From NCBI GenBank assembly GCA_944474755.1, contig OX104120.1, positions 39,412,067 to 39,476,066 on the forward strand: a DNA stretch of 64,000 nt, given 5' to 3'. Positions 46,580 to 59,999 of the stretch are shown here, in pieces. Position 1 is the stretch's first letter. Each line of letters begins with the position of its first letter. The stretch comes from Limnoperna fortunei (taxonomy: Eukaryota > Mollusca > Bivalvia > Mytilida > Modiolidae). A program made the translations under genes and the position numbers. A model generated the notes under the pieces. That model was not told the origin of the DNA. It did no database searches and worked only from the letters and a program-made list of their open reading frames with translations.

Positions 46580-49500
46580 AGCAATATTTCATACGCACTA
46601 GCTTATAAGTATGAAAATCCACACTGATACATACCTTATATCTTCCTCTAACTTAAACAAAATCGCTGAAAGAGGGATTCTGATGCATCACAAAACGTTT
46701 GGGGTAATATTAAGTCAAAGATTAACTCACTCTATACGGTCGACACTTGTAAATACAAGTGTCACACAGTTGATCTCTAACATACGTCGACTTATATAGT
46801 TTTATATTTTCAATTACCGACATTGAATTATAATTTTTATTTTATGTGACGAAAACGAAAGCATTAATTATGCAGGACACGTTTTAAATTTTATATGTTT
46901 TTATTTATTATATGTTTTTATGTAGTTTTGTCTATTCTCCTGGTATTGTATTCTTGTCCAAAATATGTGATAACTTACATGGTATAATGTCTTATGAACT
47001 AATGATATTTTGTCAAAACAAAAACATATTCATTAATTATGTATACAAATGTTGAAGAAAATTTCAGCTTAGTGAAAACTACTTAATACTTAAAACTACT
47101 TTACGTGAAAAATACATTGTTAAAGTGAAATGATTATACTGCTCAGACTAAATTTTAAATTTTACTCTTTTCTATTATATATTCCAACTTCACATCAAAG
47201 ATTTCGTTTTGTGAAATACCTTATGTTAAAAGATAACTTTGCGCTATGACCACAGTTATAGATTGCTGCGGTTTGAAAGACATTAGTAAAGCTTTCATCG
47301 TGCATGGGACTGAAATTTCTATTACGTACAATATTCCTATTTTTATAGCGAGCATCGCAGATACGAGCTATACGGTTACATGCGTGTGTGTAAAAAAAGT
47401 CACGTGATCATAATGAACAAATCCATTTCAGATGGTAGCTGAGCTATCCGAAGAAAATATTGTAGACGAACAAAAAAATATATAATATAAAGTAATTTAA
47501 AAAACACACACGCATGTAGCGTTTTAGAAAACGCTTTATTTGAAATTTGGTTTTGTGACGTCACCAACACATTAGATAAGACCTCACGACATCAATGGAA
47601 TGTAGAGGCACTGTTAGGGGGCTCTGAAGTAACGACATGAAAAATGTGCGATATGCTCGCATTTAGGCTGCGCCTACTTTCATATTAAAAGCAAATATTT
47701 TTTTGCTATATAACTACATCATGACTATTTATAATGAGTAAAGATACATTATGATATTATAAATTTTCTTCAATTTTCATTTTTAATCTGCAGAGATATA
47801 TTTTAAATAAACAATTTTTATATAAAAGAATAACATGTGCAAAGACAGATTGTATCTGACACCACAGTATAATTCACTTCTGTGTGATATAATCATATAT
47901 AAAGACAGACACTGTGTCTATGGTTCGTTTAAAAAAATGTGCAGTTTATTGGATATTCAAATAAAAATAAATAATAAATAATGGACCAATAGTGCAATAT
48001 GTAGGCGATCCCTAGCGAGTATGGGTTATCTTCTATGTACTATACCAAATATCACTCAGTCCATCTTTACTATATATAAAATATATATAAAATAAACAGG
48101 GAACAACACACATTATTACAACATGCAATGTTTGTGTTCAAATATTTCACTGGTAGTGAGGGGTATTAGGCTTTTTTGTCAGCTGTCACTCTATCCTAAT
48201 TTTTTATAATATGAAAATACGATGTCAAATAATATTACAAAATATTATATATTTCAATCTAAAATACAAATTAATTATACGTTCTTCAATTGGTTATGGA
48301 AAACGATACTTTAGATTCTGTAAAGTGTACTCGTACGTTAGTTTTACTTTGCCAATGCTGTTCATTTCAATTTCTTTTGATGAAGATTACAAAACTGCGA
48401 GTATTCGAAATGCGTTTCTACTAGACACCACTCTTTTTGGTCACACGTGTTTTTACAACGTATCTCTTTTTATCAACCAACACTGAATATTTAAACCCGT
48501 ATAAGGTATCAAAGATACCTTCATCAATTGCTTATCAAAGAAACGTTTTTGACGATAGTAACGAACGGTGCCAGGAGCAACGTTTTAGGATTCCAAAAAT
48601 TATACCAGAAATTAAAAGCTTTCAAAATCAAGTCTAAAACGATCACATACGCTAAAGGTTGATACGTCTTAATTATATTAGATATTTGAGATTAGTGCTC
48701 TCAATAATTGTCAGTTAGCTATAACTTTCCATTAAAATGAGCTGTGTAAGTCATCTACTATTGATCAGTGGCGTGTCAGCAATTGCAGGAATTCGGGCAA
48801 TATGTGTTTCACTCCAACCTTTAACCTTTTTGAAAACAACGGTAGTGACCGGTTATTTGAAAGAAACTTGTTCAACGTTTCAAAGATCCTGGTATTTTGG
48901 ATACATTTTATAATACTTTCGGCATGTTAACAATTTCATACACACGTGTATTATACGAGTATTAATATATTTGATTCTAATTGGACTACTTAGTACTTAA
49001 CATTTTAAAATTTGATTATCTCTAAGCAATTGGGCTCCAGAGAAAGACATTACAGCATGCAAGTCCCCGTTAATAGATTAATAGGTTCTTTCATACGTTT
49101 TTGGGAAATTCCGGTTGATCTTTCGCGAGTGATATGCCTTCCGAATTTGGCTATTTCCCGTCATTCAGCAATGTGTACAATGAATCCAAAACGCAGTGTA
49201 CTGTTAAAATATTTTCTTGTATGTATTTCTCTGTAAAACAAATGATTTACACAATAATAATGTGCGGCTGTTTCAATTACATAGCTTTCCGTTTAAGCGA
49301 TACATCACTAAAGATATTTGAATCGCCAAAATTCGAGTGTACTGGCTTAATTTATTGTCTGAAGCGTACACCACACATGGCCGCCATATTTTTTGACTTT
49401 TAGCAAGAAAAAAGTAGTTCCCTAAAAGTCGTTCATCAAAGTATGAACGGAACTAGAAAGTACTGGTTTAAGGCTTTTGACCAATCAAAAATGACTATAA

Positions 49501-51240
49501 ACGTAAACGAATGTAAGATAAGAATTATAATTGCATGAATATCTTAAAAGCCGCCACATACTTTCTACATAAGCGGTGCTAGAGGAATATTCCAATGCAA
49601 AAATATAAATGAATTTTTGAGAAATTAAAGTTGTCTCTCTTGTTGCATAATTAAACTTTAACATAGTTCGCTTATATCAATGTCAAGATATGACACATAC
49701 TTTTAAAAACTTATCAAAACGTGAACACGAAACACAGCACTGTGTATCTATTGGTGCAATAACTGCTTGTATAAAAACTCTTAAAACGATACATGTTAGA
49801 AAAATATCATTCACTATAAATTTTAAAAGCAGAAAAAAGAATTACATTACACCGAAATCCAGCACGATTGTTATTTAGCCTAAATAAATAACACATCAAT
49901 CAAGTATCGATCGAACTCGTTTGTGCTCGTGGTATAGAAAGTCAACAGTAATACGACCTCTGAGCACCCGGGCCATATAATGTTACAACACTTTCCTACG
50001 GAGGTTCTTTTAAGGCACTATTTGTTAAAGCTTCTTTCTGTACGACTGCCATGCATGTACAGCTTTTTTGACGTACACATTATCATTACACTTTGTCAGC
50101 TAAATAGTCGATCTCAAGTAAGCATGTTTTTCCGAACCTCTCAATCCATCATCTGTACGGTCATATATTCTCTGCAGCATGAATTTTGATTCATCATTTA
50201 ACCTGCTACAATGTTCCTGGTATCTGTGTATACTCTTGCCATACTGAAACAGGGTCAGAAACAATATGATCAATTCCATTAAACGGTTAATTATTCTCCT
50301 CTGTATCCATTGAAGCTCATAGAGATAATTATAAACCACGATACGCAGGCGTAAGTGCACTGCTTTTCGCACGCCTTCTTTCTCCTGCAGAATTACACGT
50401 GTGTTCCAGAAGAGCTCACGTCAATATGGATAATTGCTAGTGTTTTATTACAAGATCAATATTTCAGCTGCATCAAGAATGATAAAATATCAATAAACAA
50501 TTATATGCCAATATTCCCTAATAAGACAGTGGCATATATCCGTTAGTTTTATGAAAAAATGGAACAAAAGTATGTTCCAAATATCGCTTGACTGTGTATA
50601 GACAACTTGTATTGAACTTGGTGCACGACATTTTTGAGAAAGTGACGAGAAACAGCTTTAAGAGCTATTTTACTATGTTTAGTACAAACCTTAGTAATAT
50701 CAACAATGTAGCGCCATTATTGCAAGTGAGTGCAATAAAGTTGTTGCCGATTTCTCAAGCCAATCAACCTGAATTTTGATTTACATCTGTTAACCTCTTT
50801 AAATCTTTCAATTAAACCATAATAATTTGATATTGCTAAGGTAGTTGACAAAATGGCAAAATTTAGTTTGGTATTTGACTTGAGTTTGTTTTTAGAAATG
50901 TAGGTCTGAAACAATAAGAATCCCAACGTTTCATATGGAGTTAAGATTGCGGAAATACGACTACAGACATCTATATTTAGAGGATAATGTAAAAACCACA
51001 GAGCACATTGAACATATTTTTATTTAGACAAAAACACACAATACACAAAGAAAAGTGCCGCTCCAGTGAAAATGAACATAAATATCGGAAGTTGAATCCA
51101 TAAAGTTTAGTTTATTGCTCATCTCATGCTCCTTTGTATAGATCAAATGTAAATAGTCACTAAAATTAGAATTGTTTAGTAAAATTACATCAGAAGTCTA
51201 AACCGATTTTTTTTCTTCAATAGACCTTCGAGATATTCTG
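46580..51240. other. Long stretch without a supportable gene
   Basis: Features seen: an inverted pair TACATGCGTGTGTGT / ACACACACGCATGTA at 47377-47518; a short palindrome near 46739 (ACACTTGTA, AA, TACAAGTGT); and GTCACACAGTTGATCTCT at about 46762, repeated near 54131. A minus-strand frame at 50100-50372 (90 codons, starting MRKAVHLRLRIVVYNYLYEL) has no recognised motif or splice context. Confidence 0.35.
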
Positions 51241-51248
51241 CCTTTAAC

Positions 51249-51383
51249 GAGAAGTTGACGAGGAAACTAACACTATTTGTAACATTAAAATGCCGTAAAT
51301 TCCTAAACCATCGGTCATCTAAACATGGTTAGCAAATTTACAGCGTTTTAATGGACACAAATAGTCATCTTCTCGCCAACTTG
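51249..51383. mobile_element. Imperfect foldback element
   Basis: The left arm contains CTATTTGT, ATTAAAATGCCGTAAATT. The right arm contains the complement with a few changes (AATTTACAGCGTTTTAAT, ACAAATAG). The outer parts GAGAAGTTG and CTTCTCG also pair loosely. Probable old MITE. Confidence 0.5.
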
Positions 51384-54264
51384 TTTTTGTACTTGTTTAA
51401 GGCCGTATATCGTGTTAGTAAAAAGGCACATTTTAACCGATTTCGTCTTTGGTGAATTTAGTTTTAAATTTTGTATCATTGACGTCAAAATAAGTCCTGT
51501 CGTGACAAATTATCGTTTTATAAAACTTTTAAGTTTTATTTTCTTTGCAAGAAGGCAAATCTATGTTATTACTCAGTAAATGTTAGTTATCATTTGCCTT
51601 TTTAGAAAACAAATCCGTAAATACTTTATAAAACGTCATCATCCAGATATCTACACATTATCATCAGACGTTAGTTGGGGCTGATTGAAGGAAGATACCC
51701 TGTATAATATGGAAAAGGCTATGGATTGATATTTTAATCTTTTGCGTCGGACATATAAATATTATAATTTTTGGTGTTACTTTTTTATTATAATGTCCTT
51801 TTATTTTCTGCTGTCCATACGTATACAACTGATTTGTAAATTTATATGCTTGATCCAATATTTTAATTTTTGTAACCTATGTGTGTAAGTTACAGGCAAT
51901 TGTCATTGACGCTTTGTGTGCAAGGAACAGTTGAACAGACAATAGTTACTCTAACTCAGCAGTAACTATTAAAGCATTTATTGTGTAAATTTCAGATTTG
52001 TGAACATCTTCATCAATATAAATATGTATCTTAAATGTTTTGTAGGATCAAAAATCCATATGCAACGAAAATAAAAAAAGGTATATAATGTAATTATCGT
52101 TCAAAATAAGTAAAAGAAATTTATTTGATAAAAATTACCGCCATTTATATGTCTTGTAGATATGATTAAGCATACGAGTGATTTTAGTATACATGTATTT
52201 GATTAATAGATTGCAAGAACTTTAATTATGATCTGTTAGTTGTTGCAACTGATAAGAAACAAAACCGTCCGTACCAATGTCAAAAAGTTTCTATCCAAAT
52301 CCGTATGATAAAAATCTATTATTTATAATTTACTTTTTGCACGGATTATCTACATCTAAAATACTACGATAATCAGAGTATAGCTATTAACAATCACAAC
52401 ATCTAAATAAAATGTCACAACACTTTATTTCTTAATGTTTATATTATAACCTCATATAAAATTTCAATATGAAGACAGTTTATGTCGATTGAAAACGGCT
52501 ATGAAGGACAGATAGTTAACTTTAACTTTATTTCAATCTTGTTTCATCTGATACCAAATCACCTCTATTGTAAGATGTTTACTGTCTATATTTACTGCCC
52601 TGACGTGTCGAAACGTTTTTTCCTTGTTCGCAAGGTGTAGACGACCTTAGTTGGATTAGGAATTTTCATGATAAAAGATCTTAAGTATTTGGATTCAAAT
52701 ATTTTTATGTTTGTACATTGTATCATCAATGATAAAGGGTAGAATTCTGAGTGACCAATCAGCCTATATTATAATATATATAGCACCATATAATGATGGA
52801 CGCCAAGTGGCATAACTCCTTTCTCTGTTTTTGTAAAGGCTGTTAAGAAAAATACATTATCCGATCAAAATGTCGTTTATTTTAAAAATGACAGCAAAAA
52901 TGAAATGTACAAAAAGGGCGTTAATCTCTAGAAGCTACAATTAAAATTTAAAAACTCCTTTGAACAAAAAAGGGGGCATACAAAAAGGCCAAAGCAAAAC
53001 AAGCACATGTGCTGCATTTTTGTTTGGTTTGAGTGCCACAAATGAGTCTTAGTTAAATTTTATAACCTTGGCATTTTTGATGACATTTATTTGGAATCAC
53101 TGCTGGCGGACTGTTAGTCCCCAAGCCCAGCAGATACACTTTGGAGAAGACACGAATATCATTGATTCTGTAGGTGATATAATCATCGTCTCAATATACT
53201 TGCCTTAAAATTTCAACCATTATTCTAAGGTTTATCTGTTATTTTGTAGTAGACGGCCTTAGTAGGATCTAACATAACTTTTTAAAGCTCTTAATTACTT
53301 TTAAATTTATATATTTTACAACCCTGTTATATTTTATGAGAATTCATTTTAAACTAGTTTCATTATTGCTTACAAATAATCAAAGACTCGGGTCATTTGA
53401 AATATTCTTTTTTATATTCTTTAACAACTACCTTTTATTTGTAGACGCGAGTGTTTGTAATAAAAATAAGAGTGCAAAATGTAAGACAGTATTTTTTAGG
53501 TATTTCCATAACTTGAACCGATTTAGTGGGCGGATTTACTGGGATGGCTCAAGCGTGTGTGGCAGAGGTGACATCTTTAGCTTAGTGTTACGGAGTATGA
53601 AACAAAGCGGATATTATCTATACTCCAGAGATTGCTTCATTGTCTTGTATTTGTTATAGTAAAACACTAAAATATTCAAGCCATGTTACAAAAGGAGAGA
53701 AACAGGTGTGCGGTCTTTTAATTTTCCATTTTTATAATACATTTATTTCTCATATATATTCTACTTCAACTTCTTTAAGTCTTGAATTTGATAACTACAA
53801 ATCTAATACAAGACTGATTTGTTTTCATTTACAAACGTTTTTTTTCGTTCGCTATTTTTACCACTTTTTGCCTATTTTACAACATTCAGTTTTTAATTGA
53901 GGAGAAAGCAGGAAATCTTCGGTGAAACCCTAGACCGTTGCAAGGAAAATGAGCTTATGAAGTTTAAATAATGCAATAGATAGATAGGTTGTTCCAGAAC
54001 GTCCTCATATATCACTGATTTCGCTGAGAGAAGGAATTTTCAACAACGCAAACTACAACGGCAAAATCCTTACTATAGTAAAGTTTCTTCCGACAAACAT
54101 CATAATGTTGTTGATATGTTCTTACTATGTGTCACACAGTTGATCTCTATCATACTTAACTGCTCAACTATTTAGCAGTAGATTTACTTCCTAAATCCCG
54201 TTATTGAATTACTCTAGAGAAGGCTAAATGAAACAGCACAATGTAATAATAATGTCGATAACTC

Positions 54265-54362
54265 AGCAAATTGAAGGTTGATAAATTAAAGGAGATCAAC
54301 AATATACCTGTATATAATCAATATGTGTGATCTCCTTTCAATACACGACCTCAATTTGCTAA
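54265..54362. mobile_element. Small foldback element
   Basis: AGCAAATTGAAGG with AAAGGAGATCA on the left pairs with TGATCTCCTTT and CTCAATTTGCT on the right. Arms are about 33 bases and imperfect. Confidence 0.5.
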
Positions 54363-56754
54363 GTGGCTTTCGTCCGTTAATTTAACAATAGATATTCTAG
54401 AAATTAAATGACCTAGCTTCAGGTATCATTTTGTCTATAAGAGGTTGAAGTCATTCAGTTTCATAAGAATGCAGAAACAAATTGGCATGAAGTGAGCACA
54501 GTTTGTACCCATTGTAATTCCTATAACCTGTCGAAAAAGCATCCTGCAAAAGTTATAAATATACAGAAGTGCTGAAGGCGCCCTTTTGTGCTTGAAGATA
54601 ACCACTGCAGAATAAACACCCTCTCAAGCCGTTGTGTGTGGTTTGTCCGTTTGATCTTATATTAACATATTGAATACAAATCCACATAAAATACAAATAC
54701 CTCAATGCATTTAAAACACAATTGCTCGAATTATTGCTAATTCTGTATCATTAACTACATTATCTATCTCGTTTGTATGTAAGATTGAAGATAGTTTTCC
54801 AAAATTTTTGAATTCATTGCATAGTGATTATGTTGCGATTGTTATTGGACACACCTATTACTGACTATTGGTATATATAGCCCTAAAACCATTCTCATCA
54901 ACACACCATCTCACACACTACAGTAAAGCATACTGGAGATTTGGCATGCCATAAGACCTGGTTTAAATTTGTTAGTACCATTGCTGTAGTTGCTATATTT
55001 TTTGTTGTCGATTCCCGAGCTTGCCCGTACCTTGTACTTTGATTTGTCTTTTTTTCACAGTGTCCTTAGTGCTTTGTACTGTGTTATAATTTTCATGTAT
55101 TTTAACATGACAAACTCCTCATCGAAAGGCATATCAGATCTCCTCCAATGTTTTTGTCATTTAATAAATGATAACGACTCAAAAATACCACACTACAACA
55201 ACGATATTCAAATATTTAATACAAATTCAGTTACTTCAGGAATATTTGATAAATATCGTTCATGTTTAAGACTTCATGATGCTTTCTATGATATTAAATT
55301 CATGAGTTTTCGCATCTCATAAAATGCTCGAATAATTTTTCTCTTTCAGAATGCTTAAAAGTCATAACAGATTTTTATTTTTCCCAAAAGACAGCATTAT
55401 ATATTGCCATTCATTAATTGAACCGATGTAAAACGTAAAATTAATTATACATGTTGAAGATATCAGGTAGAAATCAGGGAACGATAAGAAACAGGACAGG
55501 CAAATTGTATTGTTAAAAGAAAGACAAACGACAAACACACGTGAGTGAGCCCATGTATTAGTCAGGGAGTCGGAGCGATAAGCTAGATAGAAATGGTGTT
55601 TTAGTTTAGTCGCAATAAGAGGAAAATCAATTTCCGGGACATGGAATACCAATGATCCATTAAATGATATAGTCATGGTCCAATTTAGCTGCCATGACAG
55701 TTTTCTTTTTTAAAGATGAACAAAGGATTTAGCTTACAATTAGGATGTTTGATGATAAAAGCCCTTTAACACCCTTTACTAATTATTGCACTATTATGAG
55801 CGCCACTAAATCGTTTTATTCGATGAAACGTGCATCTTTGTATTTGTAACCATGGTACTTTTGATGATATTGCATATGGAAAGAAAGAACATTAGATGTA
55901 GGTGTGCAAGGATTTTGTATCTAAAATCAAACTCATGATGGCAAACCAGTGTTTTATTTTTTGGTAGATATAATTTACAGTGGATACATTGTGCATTTAA
56001 TTTGCATGTTAATAAAATTCGGTTATTGGCGAGTTTCAAAACAAGCATTAGGATATTGATTACTGAGAAATGGAAGTTCACAAGAAGGAAGCAGTCTAAA
56101 ATTCCCCCTTTTCGTCAACAAGTTAAGCCATGGTTGTAGTTCTAGTTATAGACTACTAATGACACAACTATGTCATCTAAGGATCGAAATAAGACATTTT
56201 AAGATCGGATTAGTTAATACTTTTTATTTTGTAACAGTCACTGAATGAATTCAGCTTCATGTGAATACAAACCAATTTGCGATGATAGAATGAGAATCGA
56301 CATCATTAGAGTTCTAGTTAAGTTTGAACAATGCACGAAGGTAAAAACATAATTCGACCAAACATTAACTGACCTTAATATATTCATACTGATAAATTCT
56401 TTTTGATCCAGTAAATATTTTCTTATAACAAAACAAGGAATATAGTTTTAAATCTATCCTAGAAAATCTGTTCTAGTAAACAAGTTTAACCAATGTTATT
56501 TTGCTACCTTTTATTTTTATAGTAAATTCGCTTTATATAAGATCATGTATAGCATTCGAATTACGAAATATTTCATTACTTAATTTAACTTACAGGTTCA
56601 ACCTTCTTTGTGTAGTAAGAAACACTGCTTAATATAGTAGGTAGTGCCTACAAGTGTGATCTATTATCTGTTGTTTTATCAAATAAGTGCGAACATGAAA
56701 ATTATGAAGATTAAAGATGCTAATTTTGTATATTAAATGTCAACGCGGTTGACA

Positions 56755-56855
56755 CTTTTCCTGCCGAAGGTCGGGGATTCGTCAGCTGTTTTGGCGTCCT
56801 TTCCTCTCACAATAAAAACTGCACACCGTAATAAGTCTTTAAACTAAAAACAAAT
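56755..56855 (+). mobile_element. SINE 3' fragment
   Basis: Shares CTGCCGAAGGTCGGGGATTC and ACAATAAAAACTG with the SINE body at 14720-14775. The head is absent and the end is decayed. Confidence 0.55.
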
Positions 56856-58373
56856 AAACAATACGATTAATAATAATTAATTCCAGATATTTGCTGACAA
56901 TTACAATTGGATCATTCAAGGTAGATGCCTATAAAATATATTCAATAAAAAATTTTCTAGTTCAAGAAAATGGCACATTGCACAGATATCACTATGTTTA
57001 TAATTAAATCGTCATGTCTAACACTCAAGCTCTCAGATATTTCATGGTCGATTTATTAAAAACTTTAACTTCCCGGTTCAGCTTTATTTGCATAGTAACT
57101 ACGCGTATTATTAACAGTAGATATATCTACGATTCGATCTCTTATCTGTTTTCTTATCGATTACTTGTGAATTTTAATTTATTTCATAATAAAATTATTC
57201 TGTGAATTTATTTTTGAACTGGATTGATCTGACATTTATGTTTATTTGTTCAAGTTATCAATTCTATTTTAGTTGTATTCACATTTAAGCTGTTTCTGAT
57301 AGTTACATATAGTTAATTAATGATTTACTTCATAAAATTGCAAAATCATTCAATAAAAACTTTTGTTGATTTGACAAATAGAACAAAGATTTTTATCTTG
57401 TTATTTGCAATAAGAACAGACTTGTATTAAAATTCTTGACAGTAATTAATCAAATATATAAAAGTCACGTCTAGATTAATTCAATAAAATACTAAGTCGG
57501 CATAAAATTTTGTACAACTGGAATTTGATAAATATAAAGAATTAAATTTACTTATATTAAAATCTATTACAAATTTTTGTGAGATAAGATGTTAAGTCTC
57601 AGCATATTATTTATTCTTTTTTACCGGTCAAATGATGTTAGTTGGCAGATAAATATTGAAGTAGATAATCGTCCGCATGTATAATTCATATGCGATTTGA
57701 ACAAAACATATCATTGGTGACTAATTGAGTAAACGAGCGAGGTAGAATATATTGTTTTAAGCCTTATGAGAATTTTTCGACAATGGCTTGGCTATTGCTT
57801 TTATCAGTTTATTATTAATAATCGACATTCCCCTGTACCCTTTTCATAAAACAGCCTTCCTAAAATACAAAGTCTCACTTCAGCGTTATTTACACAAACA
57901 TACCAATGCGATGGGCAAACATGAGTGTAAGGACAGCCTAGGAAAGCTAAAAAGCTAAGCTAAGCAGGTAATATATATAGATTATTAGTAAGTTTGTGGA
58001 TCATTGCTACCCTTTGTTGTGGTCCAGATAGTTTATGTAGTTTTTCCTGGGTTAATGCCGACATTGTGGTTCATAATTATTATTAAATGTTTTATTTAAT
58101 TATTGACTTTCATATGAGCGTGTATATCTGTATCTAAAGTTTATTACAAAGACATATTTTAAAGTTCGATAAAATACAAAAGTTAAACCCCAATACTATT
58201 TTTTTTGGTATTGCTATGATTACTGAAACGTAACGATTTTACACAGTGCTATTACCAACATAAGAAACTTTGTTAGTAAATAATGTAAATACAATAACCA
58301 TTTTACTGTTTCGATAAATTCTTACTCGTTATAAAACAGCCGATGTCATTTAATCACGTGGATTTAAAAGGTG

Positions 58374-58380
58374 TATAAAA
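58374..58380 (+). promoter_or_regulatory. TATA box for secreted-protein first exon
   Basis: GTATAAAA lies about 118 bases 5' of the ATG at 58492, which would leave an untranslated leader of roughly 85-90 bases. A second TATAAAA-like site is at about 58330. Confidence 0.45.
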
Positions 58381-58491
58381 AACTAGAATCATTGGATGAA
58401 ATTCACATCTTTTTTTAAGTTTGTTGATTCTTACGTCGTTGAATGAACACATATAAAGAGAACAAATAGAAATATTACATATTTGGATATA

Positions 58492-58591
58492 ATGTTTGTT
58501 TTGTTGTGTTTGTTGCTGGTTCCGTCTGTGGTGAGATGTTGGTCGGCAGATTCATACTGGAACAGATACGCAGGAATCGGTTATACTTCTA
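58492..58591 (+). CDS. First exon encoding a signal peptide
   Basis: ATG at 58492 opens 33 codons: MFVLLCLLLVPSVVRCWSAD, then SYWNRYAGIGYTS, followed by one base and a consensus donor (A/gtaagt). The leucine-rich core followed by small residues is a convincing secretion signal with a cut likely near C16. The exon is phase 1. Possible second exons in phase include 62184-62224, after a strong acceptor (TTTCTGTTTGCAG), which would end the product at 46 residues. Another in-phase acceptor is near 59100. Neither can be proved, and the gene may continue beyond the window. The product may be a small secreted peptide or the start of a larger protein. Family not recognised. Confidence 0.5.
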
Positions 58592-59727
58592 GTAAGTACT
58601 TTTGTTTCTGTTTTACTGGAATATCAGAGTTGAAGCAGTGGTAAAGTCGTTAGAAGTAGTACAAAATAGTGTTTAATTTTTGTTTTACTGTTAGTTCGAA
58701 ACTAAAACTTGTAATTGTGTTCAATATTTTTTCCGACTGAATGACTGGAGTTAATTCTTTCATAAAAATTGCATTTGTTTTCTCCGTTTAACCACGGGTT
58801 GTTTTAAACAAGTTCTTCAAACAACGAGCACAACAACGCCGCATTGTTAACATTCAGTTTTTATTGTGCGTCGCATATACATGTAAAATAAACGATCAAT
58901 GAAGTATTTGAAAAACGTGACTGAACTTCATTTCTTATAATCTACGTTAATTTACTTCTTTTTCACAAATCTTTCGTTTTATTAAATTTAAATACTATCT
59001 TCTGGACAAATAACATTTAAGCATTTACACGTCCCCGTTTTAAATTAAATAAAATGCCACATATAACATATGTTAAACAATGTACATGTATGTGTTTCAG
59101 TAACTGTGCGGAGCGGAATAAAATATACTTCATTTTTAAGTATTGTACGTCGTTTGTGAGATGTTTGTCAGTAGATTTTTATTAAAGAAGACATGTTTGA
59201 ATAAATTATTATGGAAAGGTGATATTTTTTCATGCTGACATTAGTGTTAAAATCAGTTGAACGTTGCAATAAGAACTATTTGGCTGTCAATTGACAAAGG
59301 TACAAAAATCACTGGTAATGGACCAGGGTCTAAGAATACATTACCGCAACTGTGTTGCAGATTGAATTATATACAACGTGTATTCCAGTACTACACCAAA
59401 AACAATTTTTTTTTAAGTGAACATTATAACGTTGGTAGATGAATTCGACATAAGCACAAAACATCAATTAAATCAAAAACCCACAGAAAATTGGCCTGGA
59501 AAGAAACATACTAACTATAATGAATATTTTTAATCCACAATCCATAATGTTTGTTGTACCTGTAGTTATGTTGGGGGAATTATGAATGAGGGGAACATCA
59601 TACATTAATTTCATCCAACGATGTAACAGCAAAGATCTTCATGCTACCTTCTTGAAATTATAATGGTTCAATTGATAGATATTTCTGTTCAGATTGTATA
59701 TTTTACCATAAATATTGAACTATATTA

Positions 59728-59940
59728 TGTTTGTTTGATGGTGTTTAATGCCACTTTCAGCAATTTTTCAGCTATACCAGTTTTTATTGGGAGAGAAAGC
59801 CGGAGTACCCGGAGAAAACCCCCGACCTGCCGTAGGAAAACTGGCAATCCTTGTCAATTAAGATTGGAGTCGAGTACACCTTGCCTGCAGTGAGAATCGA
59901 ACCCGCAATCTCAGTGTTGACAGACCACGTGATCAATAGT
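59728..59940 (-). mobile_element. Head-truncated SINE
   Basis: Reverse orientation. Contains AGCCGGAGTACCCGGAGAAA, AACTGGCAATCCTTGTCAAT and a well-kept B box (GGGTTCGATTCTC on the minus strand), but stops at ATCAATAGT before the A box. The TGTTTGTTTG tail is at the left. Confidence 0.85.
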
Positions 59941-59999
59941 TTGTTTAAAATAAATCAATAGTTGCATCATTGTTAAATAAACACCTTAGTTTGAAAAAG

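Larger units (their letters stand above)
51390..58370. other. Long stretch without a supportable gene
   Basis: Contains repeat pieces only. Two related segments start GTAGACG(A/G)CCTTAGT at about 52637 and 53252. A minus-strand fragment of the CGTTTCGTC family is near 53090-53190. A CTTGGTAC-family piece is near 54940-55060. A possible exon-like frame follows TTTTATTTGTAG at 53449 (DASVCNKNKSAKCK) but has no family match. Confidence 0.35.

Noticed and set aside
50100..50372. 90-codon minus-strand frame
   Set aside because: No recognisable motif, no splice context and no neighbour exon. Kept only as a note in the stretch description.
53336..53659. Exon-like frame after TTTTATTTGTAG
   Set aside because: Acceptor is plausible but the encoded sequence has no family match, and no partner exon was found.
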